Below, one piece after another: positions 10,865-19,726 of a DNA stretch of 64,000 nt; within the stretch, counting starts at the first letter, position 1; every line of letters begins with the position of its first letter. The position numbers were made by a program, and so were the translations under genes. The DNA comes from Oreohelix idahoensis (taxonomy: Eukaryota; Mollusca; Gastropoda; Stylommatophora; Oreohelicidae): NCBI GenBank assembly GCA_024509875.1, contig JAMPIV010012453.1, positions 124,001 through 188,000 of the forward strand. The letters run 5' to 3'. The notes under the pieces are model-generated. The model did no database searches, was not told where the DNA came from, and saw nothing but the letters and a program-made list of their open reading frames with translations.

Positions 10865-11266
10865 GGACGGCGTATTGTATCGTAGAACGGGCAACCCGGA
10901 CACGGGGAATAACCAGCTCCTAGTACCGACGCAGTACCGAATCCAGATCTTAGAAATGGGGCACTCTCTTCCCTTTAGCGGACATATGGGACAAAACGCC
11001 ACTATTCAGCGAATAAAAAACCACTATTGGTGGCCAGTAATGAACTCTGACATTACCAGGTATGTAAAATCCTGCGCCCAGTGCCAACGGGTAGCACCAA
11101 AGCACTTGACACCCCCAGTACCTATGGGGCAAATGCCAATAGTGGGTACTCCATTTGAACGGGTTGCTGTCGACATCATTGGACCCCTGGAAAGGACCAA
11201 AAGAAGGAACAGGTTCATCCTGACCTTAGTCGACACTTGCACAATGTGGGCCGAAGCTGTACCGCT
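10865..11266 (+). pseudogene. Gy-C integrase, N-terminal part (split by RTE-2)
   Basis: The HHCC zinc-binding domain is visible as GHSLPFSGHMG followed by SCAQCQRVAPKH. The catalytic core begins with ERVAVDIIGPLERTKRR (first Asp) and ILTLVDTCTMWAEAVPL. The frame is then interrupted at base 11266 by the LINE RTE-2. The rest of the core resumes after the second TSD at 14453, in the same frame once the LINE and one TSD copy are removed (3186 bases, a multiple of three). The integrase lies upstream of RT, as in the other Gypsy elements here. Confidence 0.85.
11255..11266. repeat. Target-site duplication of RTE-2, left copy
   Basis: agctgtaccgct, repeated exactly at 14441-14452. It lies inside the integrase codons for AVPL. 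Confidence 0.92.
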
Positions 11267-11292
11267 TACTTACTTACTTAGTCGTTCCCCTT

Positions 11293-14200
11293 CTACCGTG
11301 AGGTGTAGAGGTTTGGAAGAGAGAGAGAGCGCCAGACTATTCTATCGGCTGTCTTCCTCCTGGCCTGGTTCCATTCTAGTCCTCGGTCCTTCAAAGATTG
11401 TCTAATGTTGTCCTCCCAGCGGACTCTGGGTCGTCCTCGGGGTCTGGATCCTTGGCTCTTTGTTTCCCATGCTTGTCGTGGTAGCCGATCTTCTCCCATT
11501 CTGCAGACATGGCCAAACCATCTTAGTTGGGACTGTTCTACTTGGGTCTGCAGGGGGTGGGATTTTAGGCCTTGACGTATCGTCTGGTTGCGTACCATGT
11601 CTCTTCTTGTTACTTCAACCACCTTCCTCAGATACCTCATTTCTGAGGTTTGGATCTGGCTTTTATGGGTTGTAGTCATTGCCCATGACTCGCATCCATA
11701 TGTCAAGACTGGGACATAGGTGGAGCGGTATACAGCCATCTTCGTTTTCTTACCAACCTCTCTCTTGCTGAGGAATCCTCGATTTATGGCCTGAAAAAGT
11801 CTCCCAGCTGCTGCTTTTCGAGTGGCCAACTCTTCTTTGATGCCTCCCTTTCGGTCTATAATAGCTCCGAGGTATTTAAAGTGGTCGACCTGCTCCAGGA
11901 CCTGTTCTCCCAGCTTAATCTGATGTCTTCTTTCTTCTCGTGATATCACCATGGATTTTGTTTTAGAGCTGCTTATGACCATCCCTCTCTTCTCCAGCTC
12001 TTCCTTCCAGACTTGCAGGTTGGATTGGAGATGTGCCTCTGATTTAGCAATCAGGGCAACATCATCAGCAAATGCCAGCTCCGAAATATAGACCTGTCTC
12101 ATCTTCCAGTACCCCACTGAATACTTTCTTGTTCTCTCCTTACATGCCTTGATGACATCGTCCATAAGGAGTATGAAGAGGTAAGGTGATATCCTATCAC
12201 CTTGTCTTACACCAGTGGTGGTCCTGAACTCTTCTGACTTATGGTTTGCTGTCCTCACATAATTTCTGCAAGACTTGTAGAAGCTCTGTATAGCATGAAT
12301 CAGAGGTGCTGGAATATTCTTCCTTGCCAAACAGTCCCAAAGTTTGCTCCAGGGGACCCTGTCAAACGCCTTTTCCAGATCTATGAAACAAAGATGGATC
12401 TCACTCTTATACTCAAGGGCCTTTTCACTCAGCTGTCTGAGTGTGAAGATTAGGTCTTGAGTACTTCGGTTTGCTCGGAATCCGCACTGGACCTCATCCA
12501 ATTGTGGCTCAGCTAGGCGTCGGAGTCTCTGCTCTAGGATTCTAGAGTAGATTTTACCAGGGACACTGAGAAGGGATATGCCTCTATGGTTTCCACACTG
12601 TCGATTGTCACCCTTTTTGAAAATTGGTGTTATGATGGCAATCTCCCAATCCTTTGGTATGGTCTTGTTGCACCATGCTGCCTGTAGGACCCTTAAGAGT
12701 AATAGGTCGCCTGATGCTCCCATGTACTTAACCATTTCTGGTGTTATACCATCATGCCCTGCTGCTTTGCCCATCTTGATTTTCTCCAGTGCTGCCTTCA
12801 GTTCTTCCATCTTTATGTCATCTTCATCACCATTGGTTTCCTCTTCTGTGCTAGTGGTTATCATTTCTGATGCTTGACCTTGCTCACCATCAAGGAGTTC
12901 TGAGAAATATTCTTTCCATCTTTCCATTACTTCCTTCGGGGCAGTAAGCAATTTGCCTTGCTTGTCCTTTATAAATTTGAGAGGGCATTGTTTTTCCTTC
13001 CTCATGTTCTTTAGGGTCTTATAGAACAATTTCTGGTTTTCTTGTGCATCTTTTTCTAGCTTTTCTCCAAATTCTTCCCAGGACTTCTGTTTTGCTGCTA
13101 GCACTTTGTTCTTTGCTTCTGTTCTGAGTGTCACATATTCTCTATATTTTTCCATTTGTCCTGTTGTGTTTTTAGCTCCTAAGTATTGTTTCCATGCCAT
13201 TTTCTTCTCTCTTATTTTCTCTTTGACTTCCTCTGTCCACCAAGGTGTCCTCTTTCTCTGGTTCCCAAGTCGGACTTCACCACATGCTTCTGCAGCAGCT
13301 GTCTTTATGATATCCTTGAATTTAATCCAGAGGGTTTCCAAGTCATCAGGTTGTTCTTCTGTGTTGCTCACCGCTGCAGCAATAAGCCCCTGATATCTGG
13401 TCTTAATTTCTGGCTCTCTCAGCTTGTAGGTCCTAATGCTCATTTCTCCTGCTCGTTTACTTGGTTTCTTGCGTGATGTTGGGCAGTTCCTAGGCTGAGC
13501 AACTCTTTCAGTTGTTCGTTTGATTGTTAGCAGGTAGTGATCACTTCCAATCTCTGGCCCCCTCCAGACTCTTGCATCTCGGACATATTTGAATGAGCTT
13601 CTCCGAACAATGGCATAGTCGATCACTGACTTCTCATTCTTTGTTGGTTCACATCTAGTGTATGCATGTATGCGCTTATGGGGGAACTTTGTGTTTGTAA
13701 TGATCAGATTCTGCTCACTGCAGAATCTAAGGAGTCGCTTTCCATTGTCATTGAGAGTATCTTCTCCATATCTTCCGATAACTCCACCCCATCTAGCATG
13801 GTCATTTCCAACTCTGGCATTAAAATCTCCGAGCATGATAACTTCATCTAGGCAGTCATCCACTGTCATTTGAAGCAGCTCGAAGAATTCCTCCTTGACC
13901 TCTGCTCTCTCATCCTCATTTGGCCCATACACTATGACCAGGTTGACTATGGTTTCTCCTTCTTTTAGTTTCACAACCATAATGCGCTCTGAGACAAAGT
14001 TCCACCCCTTGATACTATCTTTTTGATTTTGGGCCACAATGCAACCCACACCCCCTTTAGCTCTTTCGGATATGGGTACACCACTGTAGAGCAGCGTGTT
14101 GCCATCGAGATCCATGACTCCTTGTCCTTTTTTCTTTGTTTCCGTTATAGCCAGGATTTCTAGTTTTGCTTTCCTCATCTCTTCCACCAGCTCCTCTTCC

Positions 14201-14313
14201 TTCCCATTTATACTTCTTGTGTTCCATGTTCCATAAGTCGTAGTCCGTAGTCCGTTCCAGTTCGTCGCCTTTAGAATCAGTCCGGTTTTCTCTCTTGTGT
14301 TACTCGTAATCAT
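11293..14313 (-). CDS. RTE-2 endonuclease-reverse transcriptase, intact 1006-codon ORF
   Basis: The ATG at 14313 begins an uninterrupted protein. Residues about 25-260 form an APE-type endonuclease: WNTRSING, ITETKKKGQG (catalytic Glu), VYGPNEDE, MLGDFNARVGND, VIDYAIV and GSDHYLLTI (catalytic Asp-His). A basic linker follows to about residue 450. The RT domain (about 480-760) shows MGKAAGHDGITPEM, NHRGISLLSVPGK, CFIDLEKAFDRVPW (motif A), TTGVRQGDRISP and LAFADDVALIAKSE (motif C). The C-terminus has YLGAIID, LTYGCESWAMT, WFGHVCRM and SRPRGRPRVRWED. The enzyme nicks target DNA and copies its own RNA there. No stop or frameshift is visible, so this copy could encode active protein, although a functional promoter cannot be judged. 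Confidence 0.92.
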   Translation of the reverse strand: MITSNTREKTGLILKATNWNGLRTTTYGTWNTRSINGKEEELVEEMRKAKLEILAITETKKKGQGVMDLDGNTLLYSGVPISERAKGGVGCIVAQNQKDSIKGWNFVSERIMVVKLKEGETIVNLVIVYGPNEDERAEVKEEFFELLQMTVDDCLDEVIMLGDFNARVGNDHARWGGVIGRYGEDTLNDNGKRLLRFCSEQNLIITNTKFPHKRIHAYTRCEPTKNEKSVIDYAIVRRSSFKYVRDARVWRGPEIGSDHYLLTIKRTTERVAQPRNCPTSRKKPSKRAGEMSIRTYKLREPEIKTRYQGLIAAAVSNTEEQPDDLETLWIKFKDIIKTAAAEACGEVRLGNQRKRTPWWTEEVKEKIREKKMAWKQYLGAKNTTGQMEKYREYVTLRTEAKNKVLAAKQKSWEEFGEKLEKDAQENQKLFYKTLKNMRKEKQCPLKFIKDKQGKLLTAPKEVMERWKEYFSELLDGEQGQASEMITTSTEEETNGDEDDIKMEELKAALEKIKMGKAAGHDGITPEMVKYMGASGDLLLLRVLQAAWCNKTIPKDWEIAIITPIFKKGDNRQCGNHRGISLLSVPGKIYSRILEQRLRRLAEPQLDEVQCGFRANRSTQDLIFTLRQLSEKALEYKSEIHLCFIDLEKAFDRVPWSKLWDCLARKNIPAPLIHAIQSFYKSCRNYVRTANHKSEEFRTTTGVRQGDRISPYLFILLMDDVIKACKERTRKYSVGYWKMRQVYISELAFADDVALIAKSEAHLQSNLQVWKEELEKRGMVISSSKTKSMVISREERRHQIKLGEQVLEQVDHFKYLGAIIDRKGGIKEELATRKAAAGRLFQAINRGFLSKREVGKKTKMAVYRSTYVPVLTYGCESWAMTTTHKSQIQTSEMRYLRKVVEVTRRDMVRNQTIRQGLKSHPLQTQVEQSQLRWFGHVCRMGEDRLPRQAWETKSQGSRPRGRPRVRWEDNIRQSLKDRGLEWNQARRKTADRIVWRSLSLPNLYTSR

Positions 14314-14440
14314 GGCTTAAAGCAAACAGGTGATAGGCCTGTTGTGCCTTTGCATGGTGGAGGGGCTGCCTCCTTACGGCCTCCATGCAGGCCGCCCTCC
14401 TCCTTTTTCATCCGGGCTTGGGACCGGCATAGGCTGAGTT
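14314..14440 (-). promoter_or_regulatory. RTE-2 5' UTR
   Basis: This 127-bp GC-rich leader lies between the right TSD and the ATG on the minus strand. LINEs usually carry an internal promoter in this position. No specific motif is claimed. Confidence 0.45.
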
Positions 14441-14452
14441 AGCTGTACCGCT
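14441..14452. repeat. Target-site duplication of RTE-2, right copy
   Basis: agctgtaccgct, identical to 11255-11266. Integrase coding resumes directly after it. Confidence 0.92.
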
Positions 14453-15404
14453 ACCATGCATAAATTCCAAGCATGTCGCAGAAGCCCTCGTGCAAATCTT
14501 TATACGGTTGGGATTCCCTCAACAAGTTTTGACGGACAATGGATCCCAATTCCGTAGCCTGTTAATGGAGGAGATCTTTAAGATCTTGAGGGCCAAACAT
14601 ATCGACACAAGTCCCTACCATCCGGCCGGAAATGGGCTCGTGGAACGTTTTAACGGCACCCTCACCACCATGTTACGTAAGCTGGGTCAGGAGAAACCGG
14701 AAGACTGGGACCTATATATATCGGCTGCCTTATTCGCCTACCGAGAGGTTCCCCAAGCGTCTACGGGATTCGCGCCAGCTGCACTTTTATTTGGCAGACC
14801 TATTAAGGGGCCACTAGAAGCCTTACGTCGGTCCCTGACAGACCAAAAGGCTGACGAGACAGTCGTCTCTGCAAGCAAGTATGTATCTGAGCTCAAGGAA
14901 AGGCTAAAGCTAGGATGGGATCTAGCTACCACCAACCTTAAGAAAGCCCGCGCTAAACATGCTAAAAGATACAACAAAGCTGCAAAAGAGAGAGAACTAC
15001 AACCAGGGGAGAAAGTTTTGTTGCTACTTCCAACCGGAAGCAATAAACTTCGCATCGGATGGCAAGGGCCGTTTACCGTCCCTAAAAAGATCTCACGTAC
15101 CAATTACAAGATCTCCATCAAAGGAAAGGAGAAGGTCTTCCACATAAATCTGCTTAAGAAATATTTGGAAAGACCGGTGCCATCCTCCGAGCACCTCCTG
15201 GCTGTCGCCATAGCAACGGAAGACGAGGAAGATGATGATGGTTGCATGGAGTATCCATTGCAACCCACAGAATCCTTTAAAGATGTCAAGTTCGGCGACA
15301 ATCTCTCACCAGAACAACAAACAGAAACCAGGGCTCTACTAAAACAGTACAGTGCAGTCTTAACGGATGTACCTGGTCGAAAAATCTCATCGAATTTGAT
15401 ATGA
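14453..15404 (+). pseudogene. Gy-C integrase, C-terminal part, and start of RT
   Basis: The frame resumes after the LINE with the core residues IFIRLGFPQQVLTDNGSQF (second Asp) and NGLVERFNGTL (catalytic Glu), then FAYREVPQASTGFAP. A GPY/F-like module follows (KLRIGWQGPFTV and FHINLLKKYLE), with no chromodomain visible. The frame continues through an acidic linker toward RT and ends at 15404 because one A is missing from the run near 15380 (…PGRK then SSNLI and a stop). Without the LINE, the active-site Asp-Asp-Glu triad would be complete. Confidence 0.85.
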
Positions 15405-16774
15405 AATTAACAAATGAGACCCCTGTTCGAACCAGAGTTTACCCCATCCCGTACGCTAAAGCTGATGCACTTCGCGGAGAAATAGACAAGCTGCATCAGG
15501 CAGGAATTATCAGTGAGTCTACATCTCCTTACAGTTCGAGCGTAGTGCTGTTGCAGAAGCCCAATAAGGAAGTTCGGCTGTGTATAGATTACCGGCTGCT
15601 AAACGCTGTTACGGAATTCCAGCCCGAACCTCTCCAAACTGTTTCTGAGTTGTTCACCAAGCTTAGCAAGGCAAAGATTTTCTCCAAGATTGACCTCAGT
15701 AAAGGTTATTATCAAATACCAGTCAAGGAGGAAATTAAACCCTTGTTAGCTTTTAGCACTATTGAAGGACATTACACATTTAATGTGATGCCATTCGGTT
15801 TGCATAAGGCACCAGGAGTGTTCACCAGGATGATGAGGAAGCTTCTAGAACCTTTGCAAAGTCCCCATATCCATAATTTCATGGATGACATATTAATTGC
15901 ATCGGAAACCTACGAGGAACATATTGCTACGGTTGCTATGCTCCTCGGGAGACTACAGGAAACTGGTCTCACAGCCAGACCTAGCAAATGTCTTATCGGG
16001 TTTGAACAGTTAGACTTCCTGGGGCATACTATTTCTCACGGATGCAGTTGGCCTATTAAGAAGAACGTGGAGAAAATAGTGACAGCAAAAAGACCCCGAA
16101 CGAAGAAAGACGTACGTTCCTTCATATCACTATGTGCATATTATCAGAAGTACATCCAGAACTTCAACGGACTGACAGCACCTCTGACTGACCTCACTAA
16201 GAAAGGGTGTCCGGATAAGGTCATGTGGGATCAAAAGTGCGAACACGCATACATCACTTTGAAAGGACAGTTGTCTGCATACCCCATTTTGAGGTTGCCT
16301 GACCTCAAGAAATCTTTTGTATTACGGGTCGACGCGTCAGGTCAGGGCATCGGGTCAACACTGCTTCAAGCCGAGGACAGTGACCTGAACATGCTATTTC
16401 CAGTTGCCTATGGCAGTCGGAAATTAAATAAAGCTGAACGGAACTACAGCGTAGTCGAAAGAGAATGCCTCGCTCTGATTGACGGTATCAGACGCCATCA
16501 TGAGTTTCTCTATGGTACATCTTTCACAGTGCAAACAGACCACGCTCCGTTAGCATTTCTTGGTGCCAATAAAGAATTTAACGCAAGGATCATGCGTTGG
16601 GCTCTTCTTTTAAGCGTTTATTCTTTCAAAGTGGAATACATTCCGGGAAGACAGAATGTCGGGGCTGATTTCCTGAGTAGAAACTGGACTACGGAGGAAG
16701 AAGAGGAAGTTGAAGATACCAATCATCCTAAAGCTACCGTTCAGGGCAGCTTCATCGTCATAAATCAAACATGA
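15401..16774 (+). pseudogene. Gy-C reverse transcriptase and RNase H
   Basis: An open frame of 457 codons, cut off from the upstream frame by the 1-base deletion near 15380. RT motifs: SSSVVLLQKPNKEVRLCIDY, SKIDLSKGYYQIPV (motif A Asp), FNVMPFGLHKAPGVF, and NFMDDILIASE, where FMDD replaces the more usual YxDD. RNase H motifs: LRVDASGQGIG, ERECLALIDGI, QTDHAPLAFL and GADFLSRNW. The protein ends about 35 bases before the polypurine tract with no env frame. It would copy element RNA to DNA, but it is separated from Gag and integrase by several lesions. Confidence 0.85.
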
Positions 16775-16793
16775 AAAGAGGTTTTCATGTCTC

Positions 16794-16808
16794 AAAAGAG
16801 GGGACGAT
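16794..16808 (+). promoter_or_regulatory. Gy-C polypurine tract
   Basis: aaaagaggggacgat lies directly before the LTR start tgtgacag at 16809. This is the expected plus-strand primer. Confidence 0.7.
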
Positions 16809-16874
16809 TGTGACAGACGAACTCATCCGTCCTGAATTTGTTAGGATGATGGTGAGAACCCTCTCATAACATCG
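16809..16874 (+). repeat. Gy-C right LTR, first 66 bp
   Basis: It starts tgtgacagacg after the polypurine tract and ends in catcg (16870-16874), where Gy-B is inserted. The LTR continues at 52292 after the second catcg. Confidence 0.82.
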
Positions 16875-17164
16875 TGTTGCGTACTTTTACATAGATGGCA
16901 GTTTTAAGTCCTGCCTGTGTTAAAAGATTACGCACCATTCTTATGATAGGAATATTATTTGTGCGTATGATTTATCACGCACGTGTGTGCACTATGTAGC
17001 GTATGAGAGACTGATAGCGCAGGGGTTTCTAGGATCAGGAGATGACGTCAGAGAGGGATGTTGAAGGGTCGAGCGGACTGATGGTCCGTATTTATTATAT
17101 TGTGTCCCTTATCAGTGGTAATTATTTCGATAATGGAGGACTGGCCTTCTTATCAGAAGCCCAT
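16875..17164 (+). repeat. Gy-B left LTR, first part (290 bp)
   Basis: It matches 2107-2396 and 51168 onward. It contains a palindromic TGACGTCA at 17043-17050. It is interrupted after cccat (17160-17164) by Gy-A and continues at 26677. Confidence 0.92.
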
Positions 17165-17550
17165 TGTTACGTGCAGTCTTTGATATCTTACAATATTATA
17201 CATAGGTAATTTTTTAGTGCTTAAGGGAAAGTCATTATTGAGTTACTTCCCTTGAACTCCGCGGATAAATACATTTTACTGCGATTTATTCGTTGTTTGG
17301 GTAATAATAGATTGTTCTTGCTTCAGAATATCTATGGCCTGAATTTATGTGTATTGTTTGTCTGAGTAGGACAAGTCTGTCTTATATCTGTATATCTTTA
17401 CATATCTAAGTCGAACTATATGTTCTGTTGTCTCTAGAGAGGTCAAAGGCTATTCGGCGGATGTGTCGCTTGAGTGGGGTGATTTGGCTTCGTCCTGATA
17501 GGGACTGTGTGTGTTTTGCTATGTCGGCTTGATGCCTTGAAAAAGTGATC

Positions 17551-17910
17551 TCAGTGGTTTTGGGGAAAGTGATAGTCGTCTAGACCTATCGTGTATGCTT
17601 TACCCCAGTGTTTATTCATCTTGCCAAGGAATGGCAGTTTCATATTCCCTCTACCAAGGTAATCAAAGATACTCTTATGAACTCTCGATCGAAGCCACCA
17701 TTGTCGATAATTACGATTTGAATGTTTAAGAGAATATATTTGACTCGATGAAAAACGACTTCGATTCCTAGCAGCACTATATTCTGTAGAATGCAGTCTA
17801 TTGTTCATGACCAAATCTACAGAGCAACGAAATGTTGTATGAATGACTAACTTTAGAACAGATTCATTATCTGTATTCAAACGTGAGTGACAGTTCACGA
17901 GTGGAGCCAT
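17551..17910 (-). CDS. Antisense 119-codon open frame in Gy-A left LTR (uncertain)
   Basis: An ATG-started frame on the minus strand, MAPLVNCHSRLN... to ...DDYHFPQNH. I recognise no domain; the product would be basic with many Arg, Asn and Ser residues, and no membrane segment is obvious. It recurs unchanged at 25611-25970 only because the LTRs are identical, so the recurrence is not evidence of selection. It could be a chance frame, or an antisense transcript's product as some retroelements have. I lean to chance. Confidence 0.2.
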   Translation of the reverse strand: MAPLVNCHSRLNTDNESVLKLVIHTTFRCSVDLVMNNRLHSTEYSAARNRSRFSSSQIYSLKHSNRNYRQWWLRSRVHKSIFDYLGRGNMKLPFLGKMNKHWGKAYTIGLDDYHFPQNH

Positions 17911-18135
17911 CTTGGAACCAAAACATGTAGGACTTTCAAGAAGAGAAAAGGGATGCCCGTATTATCGCTTGATCAGTCCAGAGATCACTGCTACACATGA
18001 GAACCCATTGTTAGCGGTTCAATATTATTATATGGAAAAATATGTGCTGAACATTATGTTGAAGAATCGTTGCTAAACGAGATTAGGTTTAGAAGTCATC
18101 TGAAATATTGTTTACAAGCTGACGTGCTCAGTCAG

Positions 18136-18143
18136 TGACGTCA
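18136..18143. promoter_or_regulatory. Palindromic CRE-type site in Gy-A LTR
   Basis: TGACGTCA, the full cAMP-response-element palindrome bound by CREB/ATF-type bZIP factors. The same octamer is at 26196-26203 in the right LTR, 19375-19382 in the Gy-A leader, 17043-17050 and 51336-51343 in the Gy-B LTRs, and 35646-35653 next to the Gy-E 5' LTR. Confidence 0.4.
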
Positions 18144-18613
18144 GATGATATATGTATGGGCGATACTGAGTGCTTGGCTATTGACAGTCCATTATACCAT
18201 TATTCTACATGAGTGCCCATGTAACATTGCAAGACCATTTGTCCACTGTACTATGATGTATTATGGCAACCTGTGATTTGTCACTATCTGTGCTGTCGAG
18301 TGTGTACGTCCAATTAAACTTTAGAAAAGGTACACAGTCGTTGGTGTCGATGACTTCCGGTCATACATGAGTGTGAGAAGAGAACATTTGTCAACAACAC
18401 GAACCCTTATCATCATTCGCACATTATACACTCCATCCATGTCTACACAACACTGCGTAGGTCAAGTTGACATTCCATACACTACAGTGGGGCAGGCAAC
18501 ACCATAGGGATCTTGTCAACTGATGATGATAGACGCCTGTCTTCCCGCCTAGGAGTGTTCTGGTGTACTTTATCAACATATATTATATCCAACTAAATAT
18601 CAACTTTATCAAC

Positions 18614-18632
18614 TGGTGGACCAGCTTTCTGG
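18614..18632 (+). promoter_or_regulatory. Gy-A primer binding site
   Basis: tggtggaccagctttctgg begins 2 bases after the LTR. Gy-E has a related sequence (actggtaggccag, minus strand) in the same place, which suggests related tRNA primers. The tRNA was not assigned. Confidence 0.6.
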
Positions 18633-19726
18633 GTTTGACCTCGCAGAAATTCAGAAGTCAACAGATTACCGATACCAGACCGTTTCCTGTGGCTGATACG
18701 ACACACTTGCAGTATTGGTTTGCTCTTTGTCAACACTTCGTCACGTGACCTGTCAAGTGAATGCAGTATGTAGGTCAGCGTTGTTGACATTTTTTACATT
18801 AGACATTATAGAGTTTCACAGGACAGTTGGATCAATTCTTGTCAGTGTTAACAGAAAGACAGTATTTGTGAACTAAGAAGTCCTATTTTCATCGATGGAT
18901 CTTCTTGTTTGCCATATATGAACTTTAATATTTAAGGCCAGAATGTTTAATTGAATAAAGTGGCAGTTTGTTTGTTTTCATGAAAAATAACTTTGCCATT
19001 ACTGTAAGACTGAGCCTATTTTGCAACACATACTATCATACACATAATTTATATATATTTATGTTTACATGTTATTTGTTTGTATAGTATGTTAGTTTCT
19101 ATGTCAGCGGGTTGTGTTTAAGGTTGGGCGGCGTCCTCACAACAGAATATCCCACGTCATAGAGGGTCCGTTGTGGGCGTTTTCTATAGGTGCAATTTTC
19201 TTGATTGAAAATTTGCTGCGACAACTGTTGCTTTTGTGTTAGCTGTGAAGTCTGTAATTATTGTTATTTTTGTAATATTTCTTTGTTCTTTAGTTTTGTT
19301 TTGATTTGTTTGTAATTTGTTGGTCTAACCTTTTCTATCTTTCAGTTCTATTCATAATTTATATTCATATATTGTGACGTCATTTGTGTTGTTATTCTTT
19401 GCAGATTCAGTGATTATTTTCATTGATTTCCCTATTTGATTTATTTTGATTTCTGCAAACGTTCTTGTATTGTCAGTCCTATTTGTACTTTATGTATTCT
19501 GTTGGTTGACATATGTTTTATATAGGTATATTTCATAAGACACAATTGCCTGTGCACTGCACTTGGATTATGGTATAAACCAGTACCTGATTATTATTAC
19601 TATTATACAAGACCTTATTAAAGGCTTGTGACCCACAGATATTGGGATAGTATACTGATTAATCAAGTCATTGAGAACTTGTGGTATTATTATTGATTCA
19701 GGTGATTAGTATTATTGTTAGGCATC
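18633..19726 (+). other. Gy-A 5' leader
   Basis: About 1.1 kb of AT-rich sequence before the gag ATG. No gene is seen on either strand. It includes one TGACGTCA (19375-19382). Confidence 0.6.

Larger units (their letters stand above)
11267..14440 (-). mobile_element. RTE-2: full-length RTE-type LINE
   Basis: A 3174-bp LINE on the minus strand, inserted into the Gy-C integrase with perfect 12-bp duplications. It has a short 5' UTR (about 127 bp, 14440-14314), one ORF of 1006 codons, a 3' UTR of about a dozen bases, and a (TAAG)n tail of about four units abutting the TSD (11267-11281). A very short 3' UTR with a microsatellite tail is the known habit of the RTE clade. Having the start codon, the whole ORF and the tail, it looks complete. 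Confidence 0.92.
8375..16808 (+). mobile_element. Gy-C internal region (decayed Ty3/Gypsy element)
   Basis: Internal part of an LTR element between the left LTR end (8374) and the right LTR start (16809). It contains a primer binding site, a leader, gag, protease, integrase (split by RTE-2), RT, RNase H and a polypurine tract, in that order. Coding is spread over several frames through at least four frameshifts (near 9400, 10197, 10850 and 15380). The protein is closest to Gy-D within this window: DTG protease, FMDD RT box and similar integrase sequence. No env frame follows RNase H. Confidence 0.88.
17165..18611 (+). repeat. Gy-A left LTR (1447 bp)
   Basis: It starts tgttacgtgc, ends caactttatca and has TG...CA ends. 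It carries TGACGTCA at 18136-18143. It appears identical to 25225-26671. Confidence 0.95.
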
